DNA of 64,000 bases, from assembly GCA_037953625.1 (NCBI GenBank), contig CM075650.1, forward strand, positions 145,853,206 through 145,917,205, given 5' to 3'. A model generated the notes under the pieces. The model searched no databases and had not been told where the DNA came from. It saw only the letters and a list, made by a program, of their open reading frames with translations. The translations under genes were made by a program, and so were the position numbers. Shown one piece after another: positions 48,485-60,603 of the stretch; position 1 is the stretch's first letter; every line of letters starts with the position of its first letter. The stretch comes from Crotalaria pallida (Eukaryota; Streptophyta; Magnoliopsida; Fabales; Fabaceae).

Positions 48485-48826
48485 TATTCCATCCATTTTA
48501 AATTTTTTTGGCTTTTTCCTTTTTTTTTTAATTACATAACTTTTGTCCTTTTACAATTCCAATAAATAAATATATCTTTTTTTTTATTTTAACTCTTCAT
48601 TCAATTATTCTCTTACTCCTCACTAATTCTTCTTTTATACTCTACTTTCATCTCTAAACCACTATACATTAATTAATGAACACACTTCCTAATTAAATTT
48701 AAATGTTATTACAATTTTTAATAAGAATTAAATTGCTATGAAATTTTAAATAAAACACATATATAATTTACAATAATTAATACTTTTTTAATATATGTAC
48801 CAAAAAAATTTAAAACGGAGGGAATA
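48485..48826. mobile_element. Stowaway-like MITE, about 340 bp
   Basis: TATTCCATCCATTTTAAATT at the left and AATTTAAAACGGAGGGAATA at the right are near-perfect inverted termini. Confidence 0.75.
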
Positions 48827-48829
48827 ATA

Positions 48830-50300
48830 ATTTTCACACTCGATGATTTTCGAAAATAAAAGTATAAAACATAATATGTTCATGTCATTCAAATTATAAA
48901 ACTAAGAGGAAAGTATTAACTGTGTCCCTGATTTTTTCAGTGTACTAAGTTAATTTGTGAAAATGTGTAAATACTAAATTTAGTCTCTCAAAATTTTCGT
49001 ACACACTAACTTGGTTCCCCAATTTTTTTAACGTACCAATTTGTCACCTTAAGATTTTCATATTATAAGGATCAAATTAGTATTTCTGATAATCTTTTTT
49101 TTTAAAGGAAAATATGTAATTCATTCCATGACAGAAAATAGTACAAGTAGATCCAATAGTACAATAACAAAGCACATATTTTTCATACAATAAAAATTGC
49201 TAAAAAAGACTAGATACTCAGTCATAACAGCAACAGCAAACTCTCTGTGGATCAGGATCAACATCAACATCCAGCTTCGAACTCTAGCACAAAATTCAAC
49301 AGTCTTTGTTTCCAAAATAACTATCTCATCAATGCCGGAAGTAAGCACAGTTCGGCGACAAAGAATCTCAGATCTGAGGAGATAGAGCAACTGGACAGAG
49401 GATAAGACAGAGATCTGGAAGGGAAAAGTTGTCCCGAATATCAGTCTTCTAGTTATTGGAGAAGATAGGAAGATCATCAGATCTGGACAAACAAAAAGTC
49501 TTCCCACACTCAAACACACAAAAACAAAACCCAGATGAAACTGAGACAAGAAAAATCACACCACTTGCACAAAGACAAGATTTATTTATTTAACCCAGAT
49601 ATAACTGGGAGAGAAAAAAAACTCACACACCAACCAAAGGAAATACAAAAAAGAAAAAATCAAGAACAAAATTGATACTACATGCTAAAACTAAAGTTTT
49701 TAAAATGCGGTATGCAAACTTTTCATTTTGCCATCAATTTCATTATTGCAAAATTGTAACCGTATTATAACTTTTCCTTTTTCCATCAATTTCATTATTG
49801 CCAAATTGTAACTAGACAGATGAATTACGGCAATTATCATTCCAAATTCCAAATCTTTAACTTTTATAGCTCTATTTTGGGAAAAAAAAGTTAATGAAAT
49901 ACAAAAATTAATATATATATATATATATAGACACATACATACACATATATATGTATGTATACATACAATATATATACTCTTACATGATTTCCTCTATTTT
50001 TTTATTTTTTTTTTGGTATACTGAATTGCTCTAACTTAGGGCGTCTTTGTTTTTGCTTACGATTGTAATTTTAGTTTCTATTTAAAAAATAATCATAATT
50101 TATTGTATTTGTTTGTTAATACAGATTATAATTTTATATTATATTTTTGGAAAAATAATCAAAATCTAACATCTCCCTCATAAAAGTTGTAGATTATTTT
50201 TTTATCCATATAATTTTCCTATTCTACTCTTATCACTCCAAAAACAATAACTACTCATTATCACTCCATACCCTTTTTTATAATTTACTAAGTAAAAATT
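48830..50300. other. Spacer with one unassigned, GC-richer patch
   Basis: 49090-49620 is less AT-rich and gives a 142-codon minus-strand frame (49121-49549). Its composition and T-rich ending suggest the 3' end of an old retroelement or gene, but I see no domain. A TA microsatellite lies at 49908-49930. No supported gene. Confidence 0.4.
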
Positions 50301-50309
50301 GTTGAAATT

Positions 50310-50454
50310 GACAGTTATCACCCAAAAGGGAAGGTGAATTGGGTGTCTACGGAATCATTGCCAAATTACAAAATTAAATCATTTTTGAATAATAATTCAA
50401 ATATTATTTGCAACGAAAAATAATATAACGTTGAAAAACGATTGCGGAGAAGTG

Positions 50455-50496
<42 letters not shown>

Positions 50497-51120
50497 TATT
50501 ATTATTATTATTATTATACAAGCGGAAGCAATTAAATCAATAAGAATAAAAGCGATTACGCGCGAACCTTAATTAATAAATAAATTGGAAATCGTTGGCT
50601 CTTATTAAAACAAATAAATACAAATTATGAGTTGCATGATAACAATTAATAACAATAAAAATAAAAGCAACAAAAATATATAAATTAAAAGAGTTAAGAG
50701 ATAGAGAAATTGCAAATCAGATTTTTATACTGGTTCAGCCTCCTCGGGTAGTCCCACATCCGTTGGGTTTCGAAAAGGCATACGTTAAGTCTCTCAGTAA
50801 TTTGCTTCAGATTTTGTTGTTATTAACCAATTTATAGTTTCAAACCCCAATTAGACCAAGAGCGTCCTGCACACTACTTGGTATGACCTTTCGTTCAAGA
50901 CCTCCAATACACTGAAGGGTTCCTCACCCTAATACACAGAGAATGTCTGTTGGGCTACCGGCAAATATACCGGGTCAGCAAGTAATAAAGAGTAAGTAAA
51001 TTATCGTTCCACTCAGGGATTGCAAATTGTTCTCAATTAATTATCACCTAATCTGTATTTATTAAATGAAATCTATGGGTTTATGTTCTCTTGAGGTTGA
51101 ATTGAATAAAAATAAAACAA
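50310..51120. mobile_element. LTR-retrotransposon remnants (unclassified)
   Basis: Landmarks typical of plant LTR elements: CACCCAAAAGGGAAGGTGAA near 50319, GGTTCAGCCTCCTCGGGTAG near 50732, and GGCAAATATACCGGGTCAGC near 50960. An (AAT)n run that flips to (ATT)n at 50458-50516 forms a simple palindrome. No coding domain remains. Confidence 0.5.
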
Positions 51121-51359
51121 AACATAATTTAAATAGAATTTGTGAGCGTTTGGAAAAACGGTTAAGAACGTGGTTTCATTGCAGGACTTCCATTTATTAA
51201 CTATGAATCTCTGTTTTTCATAAATCAAAAACAATTCCAAAATTGATAATTACTAGATCCCTCTTCTGTAATTACCGTTTATTATTCAACTTGATAATCC
51301 TTAATCCCTTAAGAAATTAAACCATCAAATAACCTTTTATTCAAAAACAATGGAATTAA

Positions 51360-52280
51360 TTAATCAATATTATTATAAATCCATAATGGTTTCCAATTAG
51401 GAGACCAAAATATGATTTTACCAGCCAATTTTGACCAATTTTGACTTAAGAAGTCTGTTAATCATTGCTTAATCAATAAGAGAGAGTGCATTTATTATGT
51501 GAGTGCTTATTGAGTTAGTGGGCTTCAAGCCCAAATGAGAGAGACCAAAATCTGATTCAAATTAAAAAGTTTCAATTTTAGGTATTATATTATTGGTTTT
51601 CCTAATTGAAAATATTCCTTAAATGTTGTAAATATTTATCACCTATTTGTCTTCTCAATGATCCCATTAATTTCGATCTTAAATATTGGAGATATTGCTC
51701 TCCTATTTGTCTTCTCAATAATATCATTAATTTCGGTATTAAATATTTGTAAATATTTCTCTCATATTTGTCTTCCCAATAATCCCATTAATTTTGGTCT
51801 TTTCAATGCCATTAATTTCGGTCTTCTCAATGATCCCATTAAGTTCTCTTCTATTAATTAATGAGTTACACCATATTTTCATACTTTTAGTAACTAATTA
51901 GCAATTGATTTTTTTTCTTCCATTAGTAACTGATTTTTTTTTTTATAGTAACTTATTTTTATGAAAAAAATATTGAATAAAAAAAACCTAAAAAACCAAA
52001 AGTTAAGAAACTAAAAAAAATATATTTTAATCTTCAATCATAATAACTACCTAATATATTTCTCTATGTTTTTTTTGTTTGAAAAAGATTTGTTTCAGAT
52101 TTGGAATAAAATAATTACATTCAAAAAAATAATATAATACCTAAAATTGAAACTTTTTAATCAATATTATTATAAATCCATAATGGTTTCCAATTAGGAG
52201 ACCAAAATATGATTTTAGCCGCCAATTTTGACTTATTATGTGAGTGTTTAACTTTAGTGGGCTTCAAGCCCAAATATATT
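51360..52280. repeat. Direct duplication flanking a tandem-unit segment
   Basis: The sequence around ATAATGGTTTCCAATTAGGA and GTGGGCTTCAAGCCCAAAT occurs at about 51380-51535 and again at 52180-52277. Between them is one unit of the ~620-bp repeat family (about 51560-52156). Confidence 0.7.
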
Positions 52281-52343
52281 TGTTTTCCCAAATATATCGG
52301 ATGAGGAAAAAAAAAAGGTGGGATTGAATTCTTAGTATCGAAA

Positions 52344-52668
52344 ATGGGCAGTGAAATCTCCAAGCTATCAAATGGGGATGATGCAGAGAAAAATAGAGAT
52401 GGAAACTTTGATGGGAGCTCTTCTCAATTAGTACTCAATAGCGATGTTTCTGGTAATCAATACTCAATACAAGAATAAACTCATTATTTTTAACTTATCT
52501 TTATTTTTGATTTCCAACATTTCTTTCTCTATAAAGTTGATTAACTTGACATTGCAGAAGGCTTTGTGACTCCAACCTCTGTGCTGAAATCTTGATCTGG
52601 GAACTCCGTTCTGGAAAATAATAAAACTCCAATTCGTAATGATGAAAACATTGAGCTTCGTTTGTCAG
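52344..52668 (+). pseudogene. Captured gene fragment, N-terminal exons, with in-frame stop
   Basis: Exon 1 (52344-52452) encodes MGSEISKLSNGDDAEKNRDG and on to SDVS, with a Gly2 start like N-myristoylated proteins. A GT-AG intron leads to exon 2 (52558-52668), which reads EGFVTPTSVLKS, then TGA, then stays open (NSVLENNKTPIRNDENIELR) up to a second donor GTGCCG. Splice borders and composition look like a real gene piece, and the stop and missing remainder make it a fragment. I do not recognise the parent protein. Confidence 0.6.
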
Positions 52669-55600
52669 GTGCCGTTTTAGTTTCTCTTTTGTAATATACT
52701 CTAATAATATGTACTCCAGGTGGCGTTTTAGTTATGTCGATATACAGCAATTGAAGTGATCAGTTATCTTGAAATACATTATGTGGCTGAGTCATCTGCT
52801 CTTTTCTTTTATTCTTTTGTCTGAAAAAAAAAATGGTGGGCTGGAAAGATTTTTTGGTTTTGCATTATTTTGTATTAACCTTTTAGCTACATGATATCTA
52901 ACAATAACGCGGGCACTTGGGAAAAAAAGTTAGATCAATTTGACAACAAAGTTCAAATATTTCAATTGAATGAAATGATGGGTTTGTGTCTGATTTTAAG
53001 AAAAAAGTGGACTCAAAGATCAAAATTGAGGTTTAGTAATTAATAGTACTCAAAATTTTAAGCAATTAAGCACTTCCTGTCACAATAATCCAATTAAGGT
53101 TGATCAATTTGACACCAAAGTTCTTAGTAAATATTTTGGTGGAAGGTTGATTAATTTTGTAAATAATTCTCTCTTATTTGTCTTCCCAATAATCCCATTA
53201 ATTTTGGTCTTCTTAATGCCATTAATTTCGATCTTCTCAATGATCCCATTAAGTTCTCTTCTATTAATTAATGAATCGCACCATATTTTCATACTTTTAG
53301 TAACTAATTAGCAATTGATTTTTTTTCTTCTATTAGCAACTGATTTTTTTTGTTTATAGTAACTTATTTTTCTATGAAAAAAAATATTGAATAAAAAAAA
53401 CCTAAAAAACCAAAAGTTAAGAAACTAAAAAAAAATATATTTTAATCTTCAATCATAATAACTACCTAATATATTTCTCTATGTTTTTTTTTAAAAAAGA
53501 TTTGCTTCAGATTTGGAATAAAATAATTACATTCAAAAAATAACTTATGCATCAATGCATAACAAAAACCATTAATTAATAATAATCAACTTGAAAATAT
53601 TCCTTAAATGTTGTAAATATTTATCACCTATTTATCTTCTCAATGATCCAATTAATTTCGATCTTAAATGTTGGAGATATTGCTCTTATATTTGTCTTCT
53701 CAACAATCCCATTAATTTGGGTATTAAATATTTGTAAATATTTCTCTCCTAATTTTATTCCCAATAATCCCATTAATTTTGGTCTTCTCAATGAAATTAA
53801 TTTCGGTCTTCTCAATGATCCCATTAAGTTCTCTTCTATTAATTAATGAATCACACCATATTTTCATACTTTTAGTAACTAATTAGCAATTGATTTTTTT
53901 TCTTCTATTCGTAACTGATTTTTTTTGTTTATAGTAACTTATTTCTATGAAAAAAATATTGAATAAAAAAACCTAAAAAACCAAAAATTAAGAAACTAAA
54001 AAAAATATATTTTAATCTTCAATCATAATAACTACTAATATATTTCTCTATGTTTTTTTTGTTTGAAAAAGATTTTCTTCGGATTTGGAATAAAATAATT
54101 ACATTCAAAAAAATAATATAATACCTAAAGTTGAAACTTTTTAATGAAATACAAATTTTCATAACTTATGCATCAATGCATAACAAAAACCATTAATTAA
54201 TAATAAACAACTTGAAAATATTCCTTAAATGTTGTAAATATTTATCAAATATTTATATTCTCAATGATCCCATTAATTTCGGTTTTCTCAATGCCATTAA
54301 TTTTGATCTTAAATGTTAGATATATTGCTCTCCTATTTGTCTTCTGAATAATCTCATTAATTTCGGTATTAAATATTGTAAATATTTCTCTCCTATTTGT
54401 GCTCCCAATAATCTCATTAATTTTGGTCTTCTCAATGCCATTAAATGTTGTAAATATTTATCATCTATTTATCTTCTCAATGATCTCATTAATTTCGATC
54501 TTAAATGTTGGAGATATTGCTCTCCTATTTGTCTTCTCAACAATCTCATTAATATCGGTATTAAATATTTGTAAATATTTCTCTCCTAATTTTATTCTCA
54601 ATAATCCCATTAATTTTGGTCTTCTTCATGCCATTAATTTCGGTCTTCTCAATGATCTCATTAAGTTCTCTTCTATTAATTAATGAATCACACCATATTT
54701 TCATACTTTTAGTAACTAATTACTAGTTGATTTTTTTTCTTCTATTAGTAACTGATTTTTTTTGTTTTATAGTAACTGATTTCTATGAAAGAAATATTGA
54801 ATAAAAAAACCTAAAAAACGAAAAGATAAGAAACTAAAAAAAAAAATTTAATCTTCAATCATAATAACTACCTAATATATTTCTCCATGTTTTTTTGTTT
54901 GAAAAAGATTTGAATCAGATTTGGAATAAAATAATTATATTCAAAAGAATAATATAATACCTAAAATTGAAACTTTTTAATTAAATACAAATTTTCGTAA
55001 CTTATGCATCAATGCATAACAAAAACCTTTAATTAATAATAATAACTTGAAAATATTCCTTAAATGTTGTAAATATTTATCACCTATTTGTCTTCTCAAT
55101 GATCTCATTAATTTCGATCTTAAATGTTGGAGATATTGATCTCCTATTTGTCTTCTCAATAATCCCATTAATTTCAGTATTAAATATTTGTAAATATTTC
55201 TCTCCTATTTGTCTTCTCAATAATCCCATTAATTTTGGTCTTCTTAATGCCATTAATTTCGGTCTTCTCAATGATCCCATTAAGTTCTCTTCTATTAATT
55301 AATGAATCACACCATATTTTCATACTTTTAGTAACTAATTAGCAATTGATTTTTTTTCTTCTATTAGTAACTGATTTTTTTGTTTATAGTAACTTATTTC
55401 TATGAAAAAATATTGAATAAAAAAAACCTAAAAAACCAAAAGTTAAGAAACTAAAAAAAATATATTTTAATCTTCAATCATAATAACTACCTAATATATT
55501 TCTTTATGTTTTTTTTGTTTGAAAAAGATTTGCTTCAGATTTGGAATAAAATAATTACATTCAAAAAAATAATATAATACCTAAAATTGAAACTTTTTAA

Positions 55601-57029
55601 TAAAATACAAATTTTCGTAACTTATGCATCAATGCATAACAAAAACCATTAATTAATAATAATAAACTTAAAAATATTCCTTAAATGTTGTAAATATTTA
55701 CCACCTATTTATCTTCTCAATGATCCCATTAATTTCGGTCTTCTCAATGCCATTAATTTCGATCTTAAATGTTAGAGACATTGCTCTCCTATTTGTCTTC
55801 TCAATAATCCCATTAATTTCGGTATTAAATATTGTAAATATTTCTCTCCTATTTGTGCTCACAATAATCTCATTAATTTTGGTCTTCTCAATGTCATTAA
55901 TTTCGTTTTTCTCATTTATCCCATTAAATTCTCTTCTATTAAAAATTTATCTTCTATTAATTAATGAATCACACCATATTTTCATACTTTTAGTAACTAA
56001 TTTGTAATTGATTTTTTTCTTCTCTTAGTAACTGATTTTTTTTATAGTAACTGAATTCTATGATAAAAATATTGAATAAAAAAAACCTAAAAAACGAAAA
56101 GTTAAGAAACTAAAAGAATATATTTTAATCTTCAATCATAAAACCAAAAGTTAAGAAACTAAATTCATTCCTGTTAGATATATATGTTTACAATATTTGA
56201 TACCATTCTGCATTTTTCGTTGCATAATGAATGTGTTTGATTTGGTAAATAATACAAAGCTTTTAGCAAATAGTTTCCATTGTTATACAATAGAATAGTA
56301 TATTTTAATTCAGATATAATAAGGTATATATGTAACAAATATTATCATTCACTTTGCAAGTTCAAGCAAAAAAATTCAGCACTCTCTGCCATCTTTGAAA
56401 TAAAACTATAATTTTGAGACAAGAAGAATTGTTTGGTTTGAAAATTTTCGGTTTCTTAATTCATTTCAACCACTATTGCAGATTTAACCTTAATCAAAAA
56501 CATTGTTTTAGTTATGTTTTTCTTACCATAATACTATGATTTTTATGTCCTAATTTGAAGTTTTGCTATCAACTTATGAAATTATTATGAATTTATGAAT
56601 GTAAATGGTATGAAATTACTTTGCTGGCAATTCAATTAGTTATTCATATTCAATGTTAACTTGATGTGGATATACTATACAAACAGAAACTAAGTTCAGT
56701 ATCCTACGTTAACTGAACAACTTTAACTGAAGAAACGGAATGTCCAAAACTTATGTGGATGGTTAAATATATTGGGAATAAAGACATACCAAAGTCTACC
56801 TCTTTTTTAGTTGTGCAGAGGTAATAGTAATTGCAAACAATTTTTTTGGTAAAGCCCAACATGTGCCTATGAAGTTTTTTTGATAGCTTTCCTATATGAA
56901 ATTTTTTTGGTAAAGCCCAACTAATAAATAAATATACAACATGCTTTTTATCAAATAATATTTAATAAAAACTTTCTTAATTTTTATATAATATAAATAT
57001 TTAATATGTTACTCAATTACTAAATAATA

Positions 57030-57053
57030 CCCATGCACGGGCTTGCTTACTAG
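57030..57053 (+). other. Helitron-type 3' end
   Basis: The hairpin-like CCCATGCACGGG (57030-57041) is followed 8 nt later by CTAG (57050-57053) and then T. The sequence right after it is the ~620-bp repeat unit, so an element ending here appears to interrupt the array. The 5' end was not found. Confidence 0.6.
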
Positions 57054-58049
57054 TGAAATACAAATTTTCGTAACTTATGCATCAATGCATAACAAAAACC
57101 ATTAATTAATAATAATCAACTTGAAAATATTCCTTAGATGTTGTAAATATTTATCACTTATTTATCTTTTCAATGATCCCATTAATTTCGGTCTTCTCAA
57201 TGTCATTAATTTCGATCTAAAATGTTAGAGATATTGCTCTCCTATTTGTCTTCTCAATAATCCCATTAATTTCGATATTAAATATTGTAAATATTTCTCT
57301 CCTATTTGTGCTCCCAATAATCTCATTAATTTTGGTCTTCTCAATGCCATTAATTTCGTTTTTCTCAATGATCCCATTAAATTCTCTTCTATTAAAAATT
57401 TATTTTCTATTAATTAATGAATCACACCATATTTTCATACTTTTAGTAACTATTTTGTAATTGATTTTTTTCTTCTCTTAGTAACTGATTTTTTTATAGT
57501 AACTGATTTCTATGAAAAAAATATTGAATAAAAAAACCTAAAAAACCAAAAGTTAAGAAACTAAAAAAATATATTTTAATCTTCAATCATAATAAATACC
57601 TCATATATTTCTCTATGTTTTTTTCAAAAAGATTTGATTCAGATTTGGAATAAAATAATCAATACTATTATAATTTCTTCTGGGTCTGCAATTAGATCTA
57701 ATTTTCCCTCCAAAATCAATTCTGATTTTGACTAATTTTGACTAATTCAAATGGGTTAGTTGATTTTTGTAACATCCCAAATTTAATTCCTAGTATAATT
57801 GATGATGGTCAAGCTTAGAGTGAAGGAAATAATGATATTGAGTTAAAAATAGTGGATTGAAGGCTTGATTTAGGGTTAACAACATAGGATATTAGGAAAT
57901 TCAAAATAAAAGATTTACAATTCTAAACACAAATTCCACCGTTGGATGTGAAGATTGGTATGTAGGGAAGCTTGCTTTAAAATTTGAGGAAGATCCAACG
58001 GGTAACGAAAAAGTTATGGCCTTCCAAAGTCTGGGTACTGCAAAACTCT

Positions 58050-58135
58050 GCAACTTAATCGATTAAGCTGCAACTTAATCGATTAAGTCCAGAAGGTGGG
58101 AAAATTCTAATCGATTATTAATCGATTAAAACTGA
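58050..58135 (+). repeat. TTAATCGATTAA palindromic words
   Basis: The 12-bp palindrome TTAATCGATTAA or close variants occur four times in about 80 bp, ahead of the leader of this LTR. Confidence 0.8.
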
Positions 58136-59309
58136 TGCTGATGAAAAAAAATAAAACGAAAATCAACACTCTTTTCCGTCATTGTTCGACCTCTTCTTCT
58201 TCTTCTTCTCCTCTAGGGCTTCATTCTTTTCCTTCAAGATCATCAAGAAACAAGGGTGATACTCCATTCCCATAATCAAAATTCCTTCCTCCTTGCTCCA
58301 AGTAAGTATTCAAGCCTTTGATTCCTTCCCCCTCTCTCTCTCTAATTCGAGTTTTCTCTCTCCTCCCTCTCATGGAGGTTTTCATTTCTAAGCATAGAAC
58401 CTTCAAGTTTTCCATGGGGTTTAGTTTGAGAATCATGGAATGAGCAATAACCCTCATTTTTGTGGCTTTATAATAGGTTCTATCACTCTCTTGTGGATTT
58501 TGAGCTCTTGGTGGGCAAATTCAAGTATAGGACACTTGGACTCTCCTTATCCTTAAGTGTTTGAGGTAAGGGGGTGGATATTGTGAGCATTGCCTTGTTC
58601 TAGGGAGTTGGTTCTAATTAGTATATAATGATTTGTTAGGGTTATGTGTTAGGGGAGAAAATTAGATTATAAACCCTAGGTTATTAAATATAAAATTCTA
58701 GTAATTAAATATGCATGATATTGGATGTAAAGATTAGGAAAAAGGAAACCCAATGATATGATAATGAATTAATTGATAAATGAAACTTGGATAATGATTA
58801 TATTGAAGTGCATGAGAAATTGGTTAATGTGATAATGAAGATGACATAAATGAGTTCTATGATTATTGACTTTATTTGTAAAGTTGTGAATTAAATGATA
58901 ATTAATTACTGTTGCAAATACATGTATGTGTTGTGGAGTAAATTGAGATAGGAAGAAAATGGAATGGAAACAATTATATGTGATGAATGTGCCTATTTGT
59001 ACCTAAATGCTAAATGAGTATAAATGTTAAGTATTATCAATTGTGAACCAAGGTCATGGCTTATGAAATTGAACTTGTGAATATAGGAAACGGAAGTAAA
59101 ATGATTATGTGTAAACAAAAGTGAAAGATGATATATGTAAATTAAAATGAAGGGCAATCTAAATGCTGAGCAATAAAAGAGAATACTACTTGGTATGATT
59201 GTGATAATTGAGAAAGGAAAAGAATAAGGAAACTACAAGAATGACTAGTTGCTGAATGTGTGTTGTTGTACTTAAATGTGTTACAATTAATTGAACAAGA
59301 AAGTGAATA

Positions 59310-60030
59310 ATTCTTGGCCTCTGAATTGAGGCGTCGAACATTGAGAATGTGGTTTATGCGTTGGCCTCTGATTTGAGGTGACGACTAAAGGAAAGATTTG
59401 ATAATTGATATAGGGAATGAGTATGGATAAAGAATGAATGGGAAATGTGTGTAAGTGTATCTGTGATTGTATGTGCTAAGTTGTTTGTGTAAGATAGTGA
59501 AAGTATGATTTGGCCTCTGATGTGAGGTAATGTGAAATGAAAATGTAATAAGTGTGTTGGCCTCTGTTTTGAGGTGACGATTAATGGAAAGTGATGATTT
59601 GGCTGACCTCTGATATGAGGGGCACAAAATGAATGAAAGTAATAGAGTGTTGACCTCTGACCTGAGGGACACCGGATGAATTAAAATGAAAGTGTGTATT
59701 GACCTCTGACCTGAGGGGCACGAAAAGGAATAAAGTGAATGGGTGTTGACCTCTGACCTGAGGGACACCATATGAATTAAAGTGAATGAGTGTTGACCTC
59801 TGACCTGAGGGACACAGAATGAAATAAAGTGTTGACCTCTGACCTGAGGGACACAAGATGAAATGAATGTTATTGGGTGTTGACCTCTGACCTGAGGGAC
59901 ACCGGATGAATTAAAGAATTGAGTGTTGACCTCTGACCTGAGGGACACATAATTTAAATATGGAAAAGTATAAGGGCCTCTGTTTTGAGGTGATAAATGT
60001 GTTGAATGAAAATTGTTCATTGGCCTCTGA
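59310..60030 (+). repeat. Tandem hairpin array of the solo LTR at 57768
   Basis: About fourteen units. Outer ones read GGCCTCTGATTTGAGGTGA, and inner ones GACCTCTGACCTGAGGGACA. CCTC pairs with GAGG in every unit, and flanking G/A changes match changes in GTGA versus GGACA. Units are separated by AT-rich spacers of 25-60 bp. A 211-codon minus-strand frame arises because several units have lengths in multiples of three. Confidence 0.88.
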
Positions 60031-60323
60031 TTTGAGGTGATGTACTGAAATGAAATGAGTATGTGAAATGAATGAATTAATAATGAAAATGGATGTTGAA
60101 ATGGAATAATGAAAATGGAAATGTGAAATAAATAATGAGTATGGAAATAATGAAATGAGTATGGTGTGTAATATGTGAATATATGCTTATTTGCTAATTG
60201 TGCTTGACCTAGTGGGTTGTTATGTCTAGTTAGAAACTGCTTTCTATTTCATGTGCAAAGCTCACTCCCTTACATTTTTCAGGTACGGAGATTGAGTTGG
60301 CACAACCCCAGACCGAGCAGGAG

Positions 60324-60346
60324 TACTTTCCCTTACAGGGAGAGTA
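60324..60346 (+). other. Post-acceptor hairpin, 10-bp stem with one T:G pair
   Basis: TACTTTCCCT pairs with AGGGAGAGTA around TAC. It lies 42 bases after the acceptor-like site, following GACCGAGCAGGAG. Confidence 0.75.
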
Positions 60347-60603
60347 GGGTGTTATGGGTTTAGAGTATAGTATATTTGGAGCCCATAGGGCCTTGTTATG
60401 AATTAGATATATATATTTTGAAGCCCTGCTGGCTACCTGATGTTTAATTGAAATTATTTATCACAGGTTGAATTTTGGAATAGTCCTAAAAACAAACAAA
60501 ACTCCGTCTGTTTGACGGGTGATTTTTATTAAATTAAAAATGAAATTTCAAATTCACATTTTTGATAGCGGGATTTTAAGGGTAAAAATCATAGGGTGTT
60601 ACA

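Larger units (their letters stand above)
51605..57660 (+). repeat. About 620-bp tandem units with internal ~60-bp minisatellite
   Basis: Units start near TTGAAAATATTCC at about 51606, 53591, 54211, 55046, 55668 and 57121 (one step is about 835 bp because of an extra internal duplication). Each begins with several copies of a ~60-bp motif (TTCTCAATGATCCCATTAAT, TTTCGATCTTAAAT, then TATTGCTCTCCTATTTGTCT). Each then continues with a poly-T/A part and ends ACTTATGCATCAATGCATAA. The array is broken by other DNA at 52157-53130 and by a Helitron-type insert ending at 57053. Hydrophobic open frames in it (e.g. 55720-56007) are a by-product. Confidence 0.88.
57768..60603 (+). mobile_element. Solo LTR (2836 bp) with hairpin array
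   Basis: Begins TGTAACATCCC and ends AGGGTGTTACA. The flanks ATTTT and ATTGT match at 4 of 5 bases. It shares the GTTGGATGTGAAG, ATCCAACGG and AACGAAAAAGTTA block with the solo LTR at 36539. Order: AATCGATTAA words (58050-58135), CT-rich leader, donor-like GTAAGG (58566), hairpin array (59310-60030), acceptor-like TTTTTCAG (to 60282), hairpin (60324-60346). Confidence 0.88.

Noticed and set aside
49121..49549. 142-codon minus-strand frame as a possible gene
   Set aside because: No domain, no clear introns or signal peptide. It could be an old retroelement end, but it cannot be supported as a gene.
59385..60020. 211-codon minus-strand frame with repeating VPQVRGQH-like text
   Set aside because: Produced by the hairpin array, whose unit lengths happen to be near multiples of three. 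It is not a protein repeat.
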